From positions 1 to 64,000 of the forward strand of contig CAYVHV010000009.1 of assembly GCA_964451305.1 (NCBI GenBank): DNA of 64,000 nucleotides, in the 5' to 3' direction. This stretch comes from SHLQ01 sp964451305. GTDB lineage: Bacteria; Actinomycetota; Acidimicrobiia; Acidimicrobiales; SHLQ01. A program made the position numbers and the translations under genes. Below the pieces are notes generated by a model. That model was given only the letters and a program-made list of their open reading frames with translations, made no database searches and was not told where the DNA came from. Positions 1 through 6,678 of this stretch are shown in pieces (within the stretch, counting starts at the first letter, position 1; every line of letters begins with the position of its first letter).

Positions 1-709
1 CGGTAAACGTGGTGGGGTTGTTGGCGGCGTAGGTGTAGAGGTTGTAGCCGGTGGTTCCGGGTGCTCCTGGCTGAACCGGATCCACGCTTGTGAATCGGCC
101 TAATCCCGGGTTGTACTGCCTCGCCCGTAGATGCAGTTGACCGGTCGGGTCGTGTTGTTCGCCGGTGAACCCGAACGTGCCGTCGCCGGTGAGTTGTTCG
201 CCGAACACGGTGAACGACTGGCTGCCTACGGTTGCGCCGGTCTGGTCAACGGTTGCCCGAACCGAGCCGAATGCGTCGGCGAGCAGCCAATCGTCGCCAT
301 CACGGCTGATGCCTGCGGTGTGGACGTAGTTATCGCCGTCGCCCGTCGAGATCAACGTCGGCAGACCACTGTTGCGGTCCCACAGCTGATCGACGCCATC
401 GACGGTGACCCTGACGTCTTGAGCGTCGTAGCCAAACGTTTGGGTGACACCGTTACCGGTCGCTTCAACCGTCCGTCCAAAGTCGTCATACACATAGCTA
501 TCGCCTGTCGACGAGCCCTGCAGGTTGCCGGCATCGTCGTAGCTGTACGTGGTGCCGGTGGTGGCCGAGATCAGTTGACCGGTCGCATCGACGGTGTACC
601 CGATCGTGTCACCAGCCGTGTTCGTGTGCGATGTCCGGTTACCGGCCGGATCATAGGCAAACGCCTCGCTGAGGCCGCCCGGATACGACGCTGTCGTGAT
701 CCGGTGGAG
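1..709 (-). pseudogene. RHS/YD-repeat core fragment lacking a start (orphan Rhs cassette)
   Basis: The minus strand is open from 709 to the window edge. It encodes YD-type repeats (AYDPAGNRTS, YSYDDAGNL, YVYDDFGRT) and then the RHS-associated core signature: LRARQYNPGLGRFTSVDP followed by YNLYTYAANNPTTF. In complete Rhs proteins this core precedes a variable C-terminal toxin, which here would lie left of position 1. An in-frame TAA (710-712) closes the frame upstream and no start codon with a ribosome site is visible. It is therefore a 5'-truncated copy rather than a full Rhs gene. Displaced (orphan) Rhs cassettes usually have this form. The break could also be an insertion or deletion scar. 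Confidence 0.85.
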
Positions 710-889
710 TTAGGAGCATCCCGTTTTGTGAGACACCGTGATCTTCAGAACGGTTCAACTTCGTCACGAGTGACTAGCGTCAACCCATTCCCAATCGCAT
801 CGATCAACGGCTCTATCAGATCCAGGCCGGCTCAAAACCGGGGCGGTCCAGGGTCTTTGAACTGGCTCGATATCTGGACCCTCTGAGCG

Positions 890-1243
890 CTATTTCCGCC
901 AGTCCCACATCGGGTCAGATTCAAGGAGCTCCACAAACTCGGTGGATGTCATCAATTCATCGTGGTCGTTGTCGACGACGGCCTGGACCTCAAATGTGAG
1001 ACGCTGCACCGCATCCTTGACAGTTTGCAATCCACCCGAATACTCGATGACCACTGGCGTCCAACCTTCGTTGGCCACTCGATTGAACAGATCTAACGGC
1101 GCCACTGGAACACTGTACGAATCCGACCTCTGCGCTACGTGAAAGTACACCCGCTCACCAACCACCGCAGCCACCGAGTGGATGCGCTTCTTAATTTCCG
1201 GTTGTGTCATTGAAGGCTCTAGATAGACGATCACACTGTTCAT
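890..1243 (-). CDS. Hypothetical 117-aa protein in Rhs neighbourhood
   Basis: An ATG at 1243 opens a 117-residue product starting MNSVIVYLEPSMTQPEIKKR and ending ESDPMWDWRK. It has no membrane segment or signal peptide and is acidic at the C-terminus. The frame stays open far upstream, but the upstream codons belong better to the separate gene ending at 1260-1262. That leaves a 16-base gap between two tandem minus-strand genes. I do not recognise the family. A position among small genes beside an RHS fragment suggests an immunity or cassette-associated protein, which is inference from context only. Confidence 0.6.
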   Translation of the reverse strand: MNSVIVYLEPSMTQPEIKKRIHSVAAVVGERVYFHVAQRSDSYSVPVAPLDLFNRVANEGWTPVVIEYSGGLQTVKDAVQRLTFEVQAVVDNDHDELMTSTEFVELLESDPMWDWRK

Positions 1244-1259
1244 GGCCTGACCACGCTTA

Positions 1260-1882
1260 TCAGCTCGTCCAAGGAAGGACATCATCGAGGCTGGCCAAGG
1301 TTGCTGTTTCCCGGGACTTTGCAACACGCAACAACCCCACCAACTCGCCCGCAATCCAGTCCATTGAATCGACGAAACGATCAAACTCCTTCGACGAACA
1401 TGAGTGGACCGTGACATACCTATCCGGGCCGAAGGACACAATCTGTAGGCATCGACCCCCGAATCAACCACGTACCACGTCACGTCGATCGATCCGCTAG
1501 CGCGTGTCACCACCGCGCTCGCACCAGAGACACGAAACTCAAGCGGACGGACAGGAGTTTCCGAAACTGTCAGCTCTGCAACTTCAGCCGCAAGCTCGCC
1601 AAGCGTCGATTCGATCGCTGCAACGAGCACCGTTACTTCCCCCAGGTCGGCGGCACTCATCTCGCCTGCCCCTGGAATATGTGCCGCCCATTGCACGACG
1701 TCAGATAGCAGGAGCGGAATAGGTGGCCGCGAATGAACTGGCTTTGAGAGATCGTCCCCTTGCCAACGGTCGTTGTCACCTGGTGGGCCGAGCAACCGAG
1801 CCGTTGCGAGTAGCTCATCTTCCGAACCCTCGTGACGGAAATGGCGCACGAAGGCTGCCAGTGCGGCGACTTCGATCCGCAA
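1260..1882 (-). pseudogene. Hypothetical ~207-aa gene with a single-base frameshift
   Basis: From 1882 (TTG; start uncertain) the minus strand reads RIEVAALAAFVRHFRHEG and continues in good coding style to DVTWYVVDSG. It then meets a run of five G (plus-strand CCCCC, 1456-1460). Restoring one G gives GRCLQIVSFGPDRYVTVH and continues to a TGA at 1260-1262, just before the next gene at 1243. Without the correction the frame turns Arg/Cys-rich and runs into that neighbour. Either a true frameshift or a homopolymer sequencing error explains this. The protein is a small soluble product of unknown family, possibly an immunity protein by context. Confidence 0.55.
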
Positions 1883-2024
1883 AGCATCGAGACACCATAT
1901 CGAATAGTGCTCCCTCCGCCCTTCACCTCTACCGCCGGCTGTCGACGGGCGGCATCATGGAATTGTGCAAGGAGCACACACGTCCCCTTACCACCGTCGA
2001 CAAAACCAACGCCACCACTTCGTC

Positions 2025-2261
2025 CTAGGAAATGTCGAGGCTCTGCAACTGACCCGATTCATCAAAGGAAATTGTGACTATGCCTTGTGGCGAGTCGACA
2101 GTCAGCACCTTTCCAGCAAAGTCCTCGTCTATCGCAGCAGGACGGGCGCCTCCGCGGTCGAATCGAATCTCGACGAACATCCCAACTGGACCTGGAAGCG
2201 CATCCACATCACCGCGATCAGCTAGCCATTGTTGAATTTGTTCGATGTGAACGGATGCCAC
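2025..2261 (-). CDS. Small putative immunity-type protein (78 aa)
   Basis: A GTG at 2261 is preceded by GTGGGAG at good ribosome-site distance and opens a 78-residue acidic protein (VASVHIEQIQQWLADRGD ... GQLQSLDIS). Its GTG follows the stop of the upstream small gene by a single base (TAA-C-GTG), so the two are almost certainly translationally coupled. A longer reading from 2336 is possible but would overlap the upstream coding region. No domain is recognised. The tight pairing and the Rhs context fit a toxin/immunity or similar two-gene cassette, which is inference. Confidence 0.55.
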   Translation of the reverse strand: MASVHIEQIQQWLADRGDVDALPGPVGMFVEIRFDRGGARPAAIDEDFAGKVLTVDSPQGIVTISFDESGQLQSLDIS

Positions 2262-2262
2262 G

Positions 2263-2527
2263 TTACACTCCCACGATTGGCAGAAACCTGCCGTTGGAAA
2301 TTCCGTTAACCAACTGATTTTGCCGCAGCCGACCAACTGAGATTATCCGGAACTCGTCCGAGGCGGTCGTAATCCTAAACAAGATCCCATCGATCTCCTG
2401 CAAGACATTGATGTTCTGCGTGTTCGTATCAAAGAACGCCCTTGCGTTCGGATTCTCTAGAAGACCTTGCAGATCATCAGCATCGAATCTGCCCGATTTC
2501 GTTTTTGGCAGACTCAGCGAGAGTCAT
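2263..2527 (-). pseudogene. Small gene upstream of the 78-aa partner, frameshifted at an A5 run
   Basis: An ATG at 2527 sits behind an excellent AAGGAG ribosome site. The product starts MTLAESAK, then meets an A5 run (plus-strand TTTTT, 2502-2506). Removing one A restores TKSGRFDADDLQGLLENPN and an 87-residue protein ending ISNGRFLPIVGV, with stop TAA one base before the next start. As written, the ATG frame stops after 16 codons. The fold is unknown: acidic N-terminus, beta-rich middle (DGILFRITTASDEFRIISVG). It looks like the first member of a two-gene cassette, whose toxin role is a guess. A sequencing indel is as likely as real inactivation. Confidence 0.5.
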
Positions 2528-2582
2528 CGGCGTATCTCCTTGTGCAATTTTGTCGTTACACAACGAGCCTCACGCCGGTGAC

Positions 2583-2813
2583 TCACCCAACGGTGGACCC
2601 CCGTCCGAAACCCCACCACTCAAGGGGACTCATACTGGCCCGGCATGCCGTCCACGCTTCAAGGGCTTCGCTTGGATCACATTCGACCACGAGAGCATCG
2701 ACATCGCCACCCGCTACCGGCACCGTGTCAACTGTGCGACCGTCGAGCAGAGTGTCAGCGAGAAGTAAAGAGACTTCTAGCGCGTTCGCTCTTTGTTCGT
2801 TGACCGGTTGCAT
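2583..2813 (-). CDS. Hypothetical 76-aa protein or gene remnant
   Basis: The minus-strand frame MQPVNEQRANALEVSLLL ... ALEAWTACRASMSPLEWWGF ... TVG* shows reasonable codon use. The middle (VPVAGGDVDALVVECDPSEA) faintly recalls DUF4253-type immunity proteins, but the product is much shorter than that family, so it may be a decayed remnant. It lies about 55 bases upstream of the small gene at 2527 and 31 bases downstream of another small frame, within the same minus-strand string. No confident function can be given. Confidence 0.35.
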   Translation of the reverse strand: MQPVNEQRANALEVSLLLADTLLDGRTVDTVPVAGGDVDALVVECDPSEALEAWTACRASMSPLEWWGFGRGSTVG

Positions 2814-2844
2814 CTTTTTATCGTCGGAAGAAATTGGGCGGAGG

Positions 2845-3039
2845 TCAAGAAGATTTCTTGGGCGCGCTTATGCCGGACCCTTCCGTTGGCTGCACCTTGT
2901 CCCACAGAGATGAAAGATGCTGGCCGTATTCGGCGCGGGCGACAGCCTCACCCTCGCGCGACTGGTCGAGTGTTCGGTTTGCGAGGTGAGTCTTGAAAGA
3001 ACTCAACGCCGATCTGCCCGGTGCCTTCTGCCCATCCAT
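2845..3039 (-). CDS. Hypothetical 64-aa protein
   Basis: This short minus-strand frame runs from ATG 3039 (MDGQKAPGRSALSSFKTH) to SAPKKSS*. It is basic and serine-rich, with no membrane segment. It heads the string of small genes leading towards the RHS fragment. It may be the leading end of a cassette or a remnant of a longer protein. Support is limited to codon use and position. Confidence 0.3.
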   Translation of the reverse strand: MDGQKAPGRSALSSFKTHLANRTLDQSREGEAVARAEYGQHLSSLWDKVQPTEGSGISAPKKSS

Positions 3040-3127
3040 TTCTAAAGATCACTGACGAGCATTTGAAAAAGTTCGTCAACCAACCTTCGAAAACCGTTGT
3101 TTCTACGTAACCCGATTTCGACGGTTT

Positions 3128-3143
3128 ACTGTCGCCCGACAGT
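3128..3143. promoter_or_regulatory. Inverted repeat ACTGTCG-CC-CGACAGT
   Basis: Two 7-base arms are separated by CC. The size and the adjacent palindromes suggest a dimeric regulator's operator. No regulator gene is nearby, so the role is inferred from symmetry only. Confidence 0.35.
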
Positions 3144-3159
3144 CGGTTCTCAGTGAAAG

Positions 3160-3203
3160 TGAGAAATCTCAGTCATTGCGAGAAGCACCTGAGAAATTTC
3201 TCA
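3160..3203. promoter_or_regulatory. Paired TGAGAAA palindromes (operator-like)
   Basis: TGAGAAATCTCA (3160-3171, imperfect) and TGAGAAATTTCTCA (3190-3203, perfect 14-base palindrome) share the half-site TGAGAAAT. Their centres are about 31 bases apart, close to three DNA turns, which is typical of cooperative operator pairs. They lie in the AT-richer part of the intergenic region between the minus-strand small genes and the plus-strand lipoprotein gene. Confidence 0.45.
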
Positions 3204-3569
3204 TGTTCACTGACTTGGAGTGTGTGAACAATTCAGGCGCAAGAAGCAGTGAGCTTTAGGCGCTGTGTCCTAGCTCGGCGTTATTGTGACGCGATGGCAG
3301 ACCTCTCCGAAAAGAACCGCGACCGCCTGTTCGGTCTCTTTAAGCCAGCAACCACGGCCAGCACTACTCCCGCCGCGAAAAGCGACACTACGCACCCTTG
3401 ACGACCCACTATCGACTAGACGACATCTGTTACGAATACTCTCGCTCACCTTCACCACAGCGCGTCGATCTCGTTTACTTGGAGCGTTCAGGCCGCCCAC
3501 GCTGAGCAGCACTGTCGCTCCAATTGTTGACGTGATACGTTGCGGTACAACGTGTTCGGGGGTTCACAA

Positions 3570-4358
3570 ATGACAAAAAGGTGGCGAGTCGCACTGATAT
3601 GCGTGGCGTTGGTTGCCGCGAGCTGCGGTTCAGGCGGCACCGAAGAGGCAGCCGATGCCACCGATACAACCGTCGCGTCTACAACGACCACCACGACAAC
3701 AGATACAGCGGTTGCTTCGGAGTCGACGGAAACCGAGAGCTCACTGTCGGATGAAGGACGTCCCGACGGCTTCGGCGAAGCGTGCAGCGCCGCGCAACTT
3801 CCCACCGCCGACCAACTGGCCGTGTCCGCCGATGGCGGCCTTCGAGCTCGCGCCCTCCCCGGTGACGGCGACGTCGTCGCCCTCATCCCCGACGGCACCG
3901 TCATCGACACCTTCAGCGAACCGACCGATTGCGGCGTCCTCGAAGATGGCTCGGTCTGGTTCCAGGTCGGAAGCCCGCTTCTCGCTACCGGTGGCTGGGT
4001 ACACAGCGGCTTCCTCGAAGCGGCTGGCGATGTTGGTGCGGCCGATGATGCTGCCGCTGGCGACGATGCCGAAACCGACGATGCCGCAACCCCAGCGGTT
4101 GGTGTTGCGTGCACGGCCGCACAGTTACCGAACGCTGACCAGTTGGTCGTCAACGCAGGCAACGGGCTCCGAGCGCGACAGCTTCCCGGCAATGGCGACA
4201 TCATCGACACACTGCCAACCGGCACCATCGTCGACACTTCCAGCGAAGCCGATCAGTGCACGGTCATCGACGGCGTCGCGTGGTTCGAAATTGAGACGGC
4301 AGCACTCACAACGGGTGGCTGGGTACACAGCGGCTTCCTCGACCCAATCGACGAGTAA
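3570..4358 (+). CDS. Secreted lipoprotein with two SH3-like repeats
   Basis: An ATG at 3570 gives a 262-aa product with a signal peptide and lipobox (VALVAASC), then a Thr/Glu-rich linker. Two similar domains of about 80 residues follow, each with GLRAR-LPG near its start and TGGWVHSGFL at its end, the pattern of bacterial SH3 (SH3b) domains. Each domain has two Cys that could form a disulfide. The domain ends are nearly identical in DNA too (3990-4018 and 4314-4342), indicating internal duplication. It probably acts at the cell surface, perhaps in wall or peptide binding; no catalytic domain is present. An in-frame start ten codons earlier (3540) is possible but lies outside the signal peptide. 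Confidence 0.75.
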   Translation: MTKRWRVALICVALVAASCGSGGTEEAADATDTTVASTTTTTTTDTAVASESTETESSLSDEGRPDGFGEACSAAQLPTADQLAVSADGGLRARALPGDGDVVALIPDGTVIDTFSEPTDCGVLEDGSVWFQVGSPLLATGGWVHSGFLEAAGDVGAADDAAAGDDAETDDAATPAVGVACTAAQLPNADQLVVNAGNGLRARQLPGNGDIIDTLPTGTIVDTSSEADQCTVIDGVAWFEIETAALTTGGWVHSGFLDPIDE

Positions 4359-4379
4359 CACCGGCGTCGAGCGTTCGAC

Positions 4380-5048
4380 CTAGCTTCGGAACTCGACGAA
4401 GTCCTCGAGCGGTGCGCGTTCAGTTCGAAGCGTGTTCACGACCGCCTCGGTGTCCTCATACCCAAGGGCGAGACCAACGATCACGCTCTGCTCGTCAGCG
4501 AGCCCCAAGTGTTTGTGAACAACGTGACCAAACTCTTGCCACGCCGCTTGCGGGCACGTGTCCAACCCGTGCTCGCGAGCGAGTGCCATCACATTGGCCA
4601 TGTAGAGGCCGAGATCCATCCAACCACCCGACCGCATCGTCTCGTGCAGCGTGAAGAAGATGCCGACCGGCGCGCCGAAGAACTCGTAGTTCTTGCGATG
4701 TTGTGCCGCCATCTTGTCGTACTCACCCTTCTCGATCCCGAGCAGGCCGTAGAGGTCCCAGCCGATCTTGCGTCGACGAGAAATGTAGGGTTCGACGAAT
4801 TCGGTCGGGTAGTACATCTCTTGACTCTGCCGATCACCCTCATCGAAGGCGGCTTGGACCGCGTCGACGAGGTCATTGCGAGCCTCGCCTTGAAGGACAA
4901 TGACGGTCCACGGCTGAATGTTCGTTCCCGAAGGCGCCCGAGCTGCATCGGTGAGGATGGTTCGAATGAGCTCATCAGCAACGGGCTGATTAGTGAACGC
5001 TCTGATCGAACGGCGGCTAGTGATGGCTTCAGTTGCCGAAATTGTCAT
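4380..5048 (-). CDS. Nitroreductase-family FMN oxidoreductase
   Basis: This 222-aa protein has typical nitroreductase features. The N-terminal SRRSIRAF provides FMN phosphate contacts, ARAPSGTNIQPW provides the flavin-binding segment, and the C-terminal part contains VIVGLALGYED. The family reduces nitroaromatics, quinones or flavins with NAD(P)H as a cytoplasmic homodimer. The substrate cannot be told from sequence. It is transcribed divergently from the double-TGA thioredoxin-fold lipoprotein across 134 bases. In its leader GGAAT is followed 18 bases later by GTC, one base off a SigR-type promoter, which is only suggestive. Confidence 0.85.
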   Translation of the reverse strand: MTISATEAITSRRSIRAFTNQPVADELIRTILTDAARAPSGTNIQPWTVIVLQGEARNDLVDAVQAAFDEGDRQSQEMYYPTEFVEPYISRRRKIGWDLYGLLGIEKGEYDKMAAQHRKNYEFFGAPVGIFFTLHETMRSGGWMDLGLYMANVMALAREHGLDTCPQAAWQEFGHVVHKHLGLADEQSVIVGLALGYEDTEAVVNTLRTERAPLEDFVEFRS

Positions 5049-5182
5049 CCCGCATCATGCCATGGCGAACGAATCGGACGCCCGCAATCCCAAAAATCGA
5101 GACTCTTCGGTGATTCTGAGAATTCCTTAAACCCTGAATACCCGATCAAGACTGGCCGTGGGCGACCGATACAGTACCTATC

Positions 5183-5737
5183 GTGAAGAAGCGCAACCCC
5201 CGCACTCTCTTGCCTAGCTTGGCGATCGTTTTTGGTCTCGTCGCGGCTGCATGCGGCGGTGGCACAGACGTTTCTGCGCCGGTAATCGATTCGGCCCCAG
5301 CAGCCGCTGAAACAGAAGCACCGGCTGGAGATGCGCCAAGCGCCAGCGTGTACGGCGGCGACTTCGTCGGCCTCGATGGCACGGCCATCGACTTCGGCTC
5401 GTTCGAAGGGCAAGACACGGTCTTATGGTTCTGGGCTCCCTGGTGACCATTTTGACGCGCTGAGTCCCCTACGGTCGTAGAGGCACAACAAGTATTTGGT
5501 GATCAAGTCAACTTCCTGGGAGTCCCAGGATTGAGTGACCCTGACTCCATGCGAGAGTTCGTCGAGCAACAAGGTGTTGGAGGCTTCCCGCACGTCGACG
5601 ATCAAACCGCAGAGCTCTGGACTCGCTTTGGCGTGACCCAGCAGCGAACCTACGTCTACATCAACGACGACGGAACCTTCGAGCAAGCCAACTACGGCTC
5701 GCTCATCGAAGACGTTCAAGCGCTCATCGCCAACTAG
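5183..5737 (+). CDS. Thioredoxin-fold lipoprotein with UxxU double selenocysteine
   Basis: One reading frame from GTG 5183 to TAG 5735-5737 is broken only by two TGA codons (5444-5446, 5453-5455). They fall exactly where FWAPW-C-P-F-C-RAE is expected in DsbE/DsbF/MPT53-like thioredoxin-fold proteins, giving Sec88-Pro-Phe-Sec91. Reading both TGAs as selenocysteine gives 184 residues. Residues 1-24 form a signal peptide with lipobox (VAAAC24), so the mature protein would be membrane-anchored outside the cytoplasm. A linker and a complete thioredoxin-like domain follow (QVNFLGVPGLSD, GGFPHVDDQTAELWTRFGV, TYVYINDDG). The usual cis-Pro before that last strand appears replaced (TQQRTY). A SECIS-like hairpin follows at 5466-5483. 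TGA is an ordinary stop elsewhere in the window, so a changed genetic code is unlikely. A redox or peroxide-related role is inferred. Confidence 0.85.
5466..5483 (+). promoter_or_regulatory. Bacterial SECIS-like hairpin for Sec insertion
   Basis: CCCCTAC-GGTC-GTAGAGG folds into a 7-position stem with one mismatch and a GGTC apical loop. GGUC is the SelB-recognised loop sequence in E. coli fdhF. Its first loop base is 21 nucleotides from the U of the second TGA (22 in fdhF) and 30 from the first, both within the range known for bacterial SECIS elements. It lies inside the coding region, as bacterial SECIS elements do. Confidence 0.75.
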
Positions 5738-5751
5738 GGCTCACTCGCTCG

Positions 5752-6573
5752 CTACCGCTCGGCGGTAACGAAGTCGATCATCTGCTCGACGGCTCCAACC
5801 ATCGGAATCTCGAGGTCTCGAAACGTCGACACTCGGTCGAGTAGTCGCTTCCAAAAGACGCCCGGGTGCCCGGTCGCGCCAAAGTGGTCCATAACGCCGC
5901 GCTTCCACTCGGTTCCGCGTGGAATCTCTGGCCATTTTTCGATCCCGGCAACCTCAGGGCGAATCGTCTGCCACACGTCGACGTATGGGTGGCCGACGAC
6001 CAGCACGTTCGGGTCGCTCACGCCCGCTGCGATCCGTGATTCCTTCGAGCCGTCGACCAAGTGGTCGAGGAGCACCGCAACTCGGCGCCCCGACCGGGGG
6101 CCAAAGCGGCTGACCCGTTCGGCAAGATCGTCGGCGCCTTCCATCTGTTCGACGACGACACCTTCGATGCGAAGGTCATCGCCCCACACCTTCTCGATCA
6201 GCTCCGCATCGTGAATGCCCTCGACCCAAATTCGGCTCGCCCGTGCCATCCGAGCCGGAGCATCGCCGACATCGACCGAGCCCGACGCCGTGAACGAGAC
6301 GGTCGGTGGGGTTTCATGGACTGTCGGCTGGCGAAGGGTGATCGGTTCGCCGTCGATCATGAACGCACCCGGCCGAGGGGTGATGGTGTGATCGCGCCCG
6401 TGACGATCACGAATGATGACCTGCTGCGGTTTGAACGACAAGATCGCCCCGACCGCACCACTCGCTCGGTGCTCGATGACAACACCCATCTTGGCAGCGA
6501 CAGGGCGGTAGGTCGGTTTTGAATGCCGAGGGGCATCCATATCGATGGGATCATAAAGAATGCCGTCGCTCAC
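5752..6573 (-). CDS. DUF3097 family protein
   Basis: A GTG at 6573 (SDGILYDPIDMDAP) opens a 273-aa protein typical of the actinobacterial DUF3097 family. It has an N-terminal small beta domain (GVVIEHRASGAVGAI, PGAFMIDGEPITLRQP), then ARASRIWVEGIHDAELIEKV and VAVLLDHLVDGSKE, resembling Toprim-like acidic motifs. It ends GVFWKRLLDRVSTFRDLE. The open frame extends far upstream of 6573 but there it is antisense to the HerA-like gene and is not coding. The gene is divergent from the DNA-processing cluster. Biochemical function is unknown; a nucleic-acid role is only suggested by the Toprim-like look and the neighbourhood. Confidence 0.75.
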   Translation of the reverse strand: MSDGILYDPIDMDAPRHSKPTYRPVAAKMGVVIEHRASGAVGAILSFKPQQVIIRDRHGRDHTITPRPGAFMIDGEPITLRQPTVHETPPTVSFTASGSVDVGDAPARMARASRIWVEGIHDAELIEKVWGDDLRIEGVVVEQMEGADDLAERVSRFGPRSGRRVAVLLDHLVDGSKESRIAAGVSDPNVLVVGHPYVDVWQTIRPEVAGIEKWPEIPRGTEWKRGVMDHFGATGHPGVFWKRLLDRVSTFRDLEIPMVGAVEQMIDFVTAER

Positions 6574-6678
6574 GCCCGAGACAATAATTGCTCCCAGCCA
6601 CCGAATGGTGTCTGCGGGTCGATGGATAGGGCGAGCGCGTCTTATTGCTGTTCGAGGCGAACAGCTAGCCTCCGGATC

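Larger units (their letters stand above)
3040..3569. other. Intergenic region with palindromes and a possible degraded ORF
   Basis: This 530-base stretch contains three close inverted repeats (3128-3143, 3160-3171, 3190-3203), listed separately. At 3294-3401 a 35-codon plus-strand frame starts MADLSEKNRDRLFGLFK. A different frame then continues in coding style (THYRLDDICYEYSRSPS) to a TGA at 3503-3505. This might be one small gene broken by a frameshift, but support is weak. The first 200 bases are AT-richer than the flanks, typical of a junction between accessory and core DNA. No tRNA or integrase was seen. Confidence 0.4.

Noticed and set aside
131..886. Plus-strand 251-aa frame
   Set aside because: The opposite strand encodes clear RHS/YD repeats over the same bases, so this frame is its antisense shadow.
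713..889. Insertion-sequence end near the RHS break
   Set aside because: The sequence around 720-745 looks junction-like, but no matching inverted repeat, target duplication or transposase was found.
5183..5446. A truncated 87-aa lipoprotein followed by a separate small gene at 5531
   Set aside because: Both pieces are in the same frame of one thioredoxin domain and the only interruptions are TGA at the two active-site Cys positions, so selenocysteine explains the data better than a pseudogene.
5183..5737. Alternative genetic code (TGA as Trp, Gly or Cys)
   Set aside because: TGA terminates many other genes here (for example sbcD, sbcC and panC), and internal TGAs occur only in this gene.
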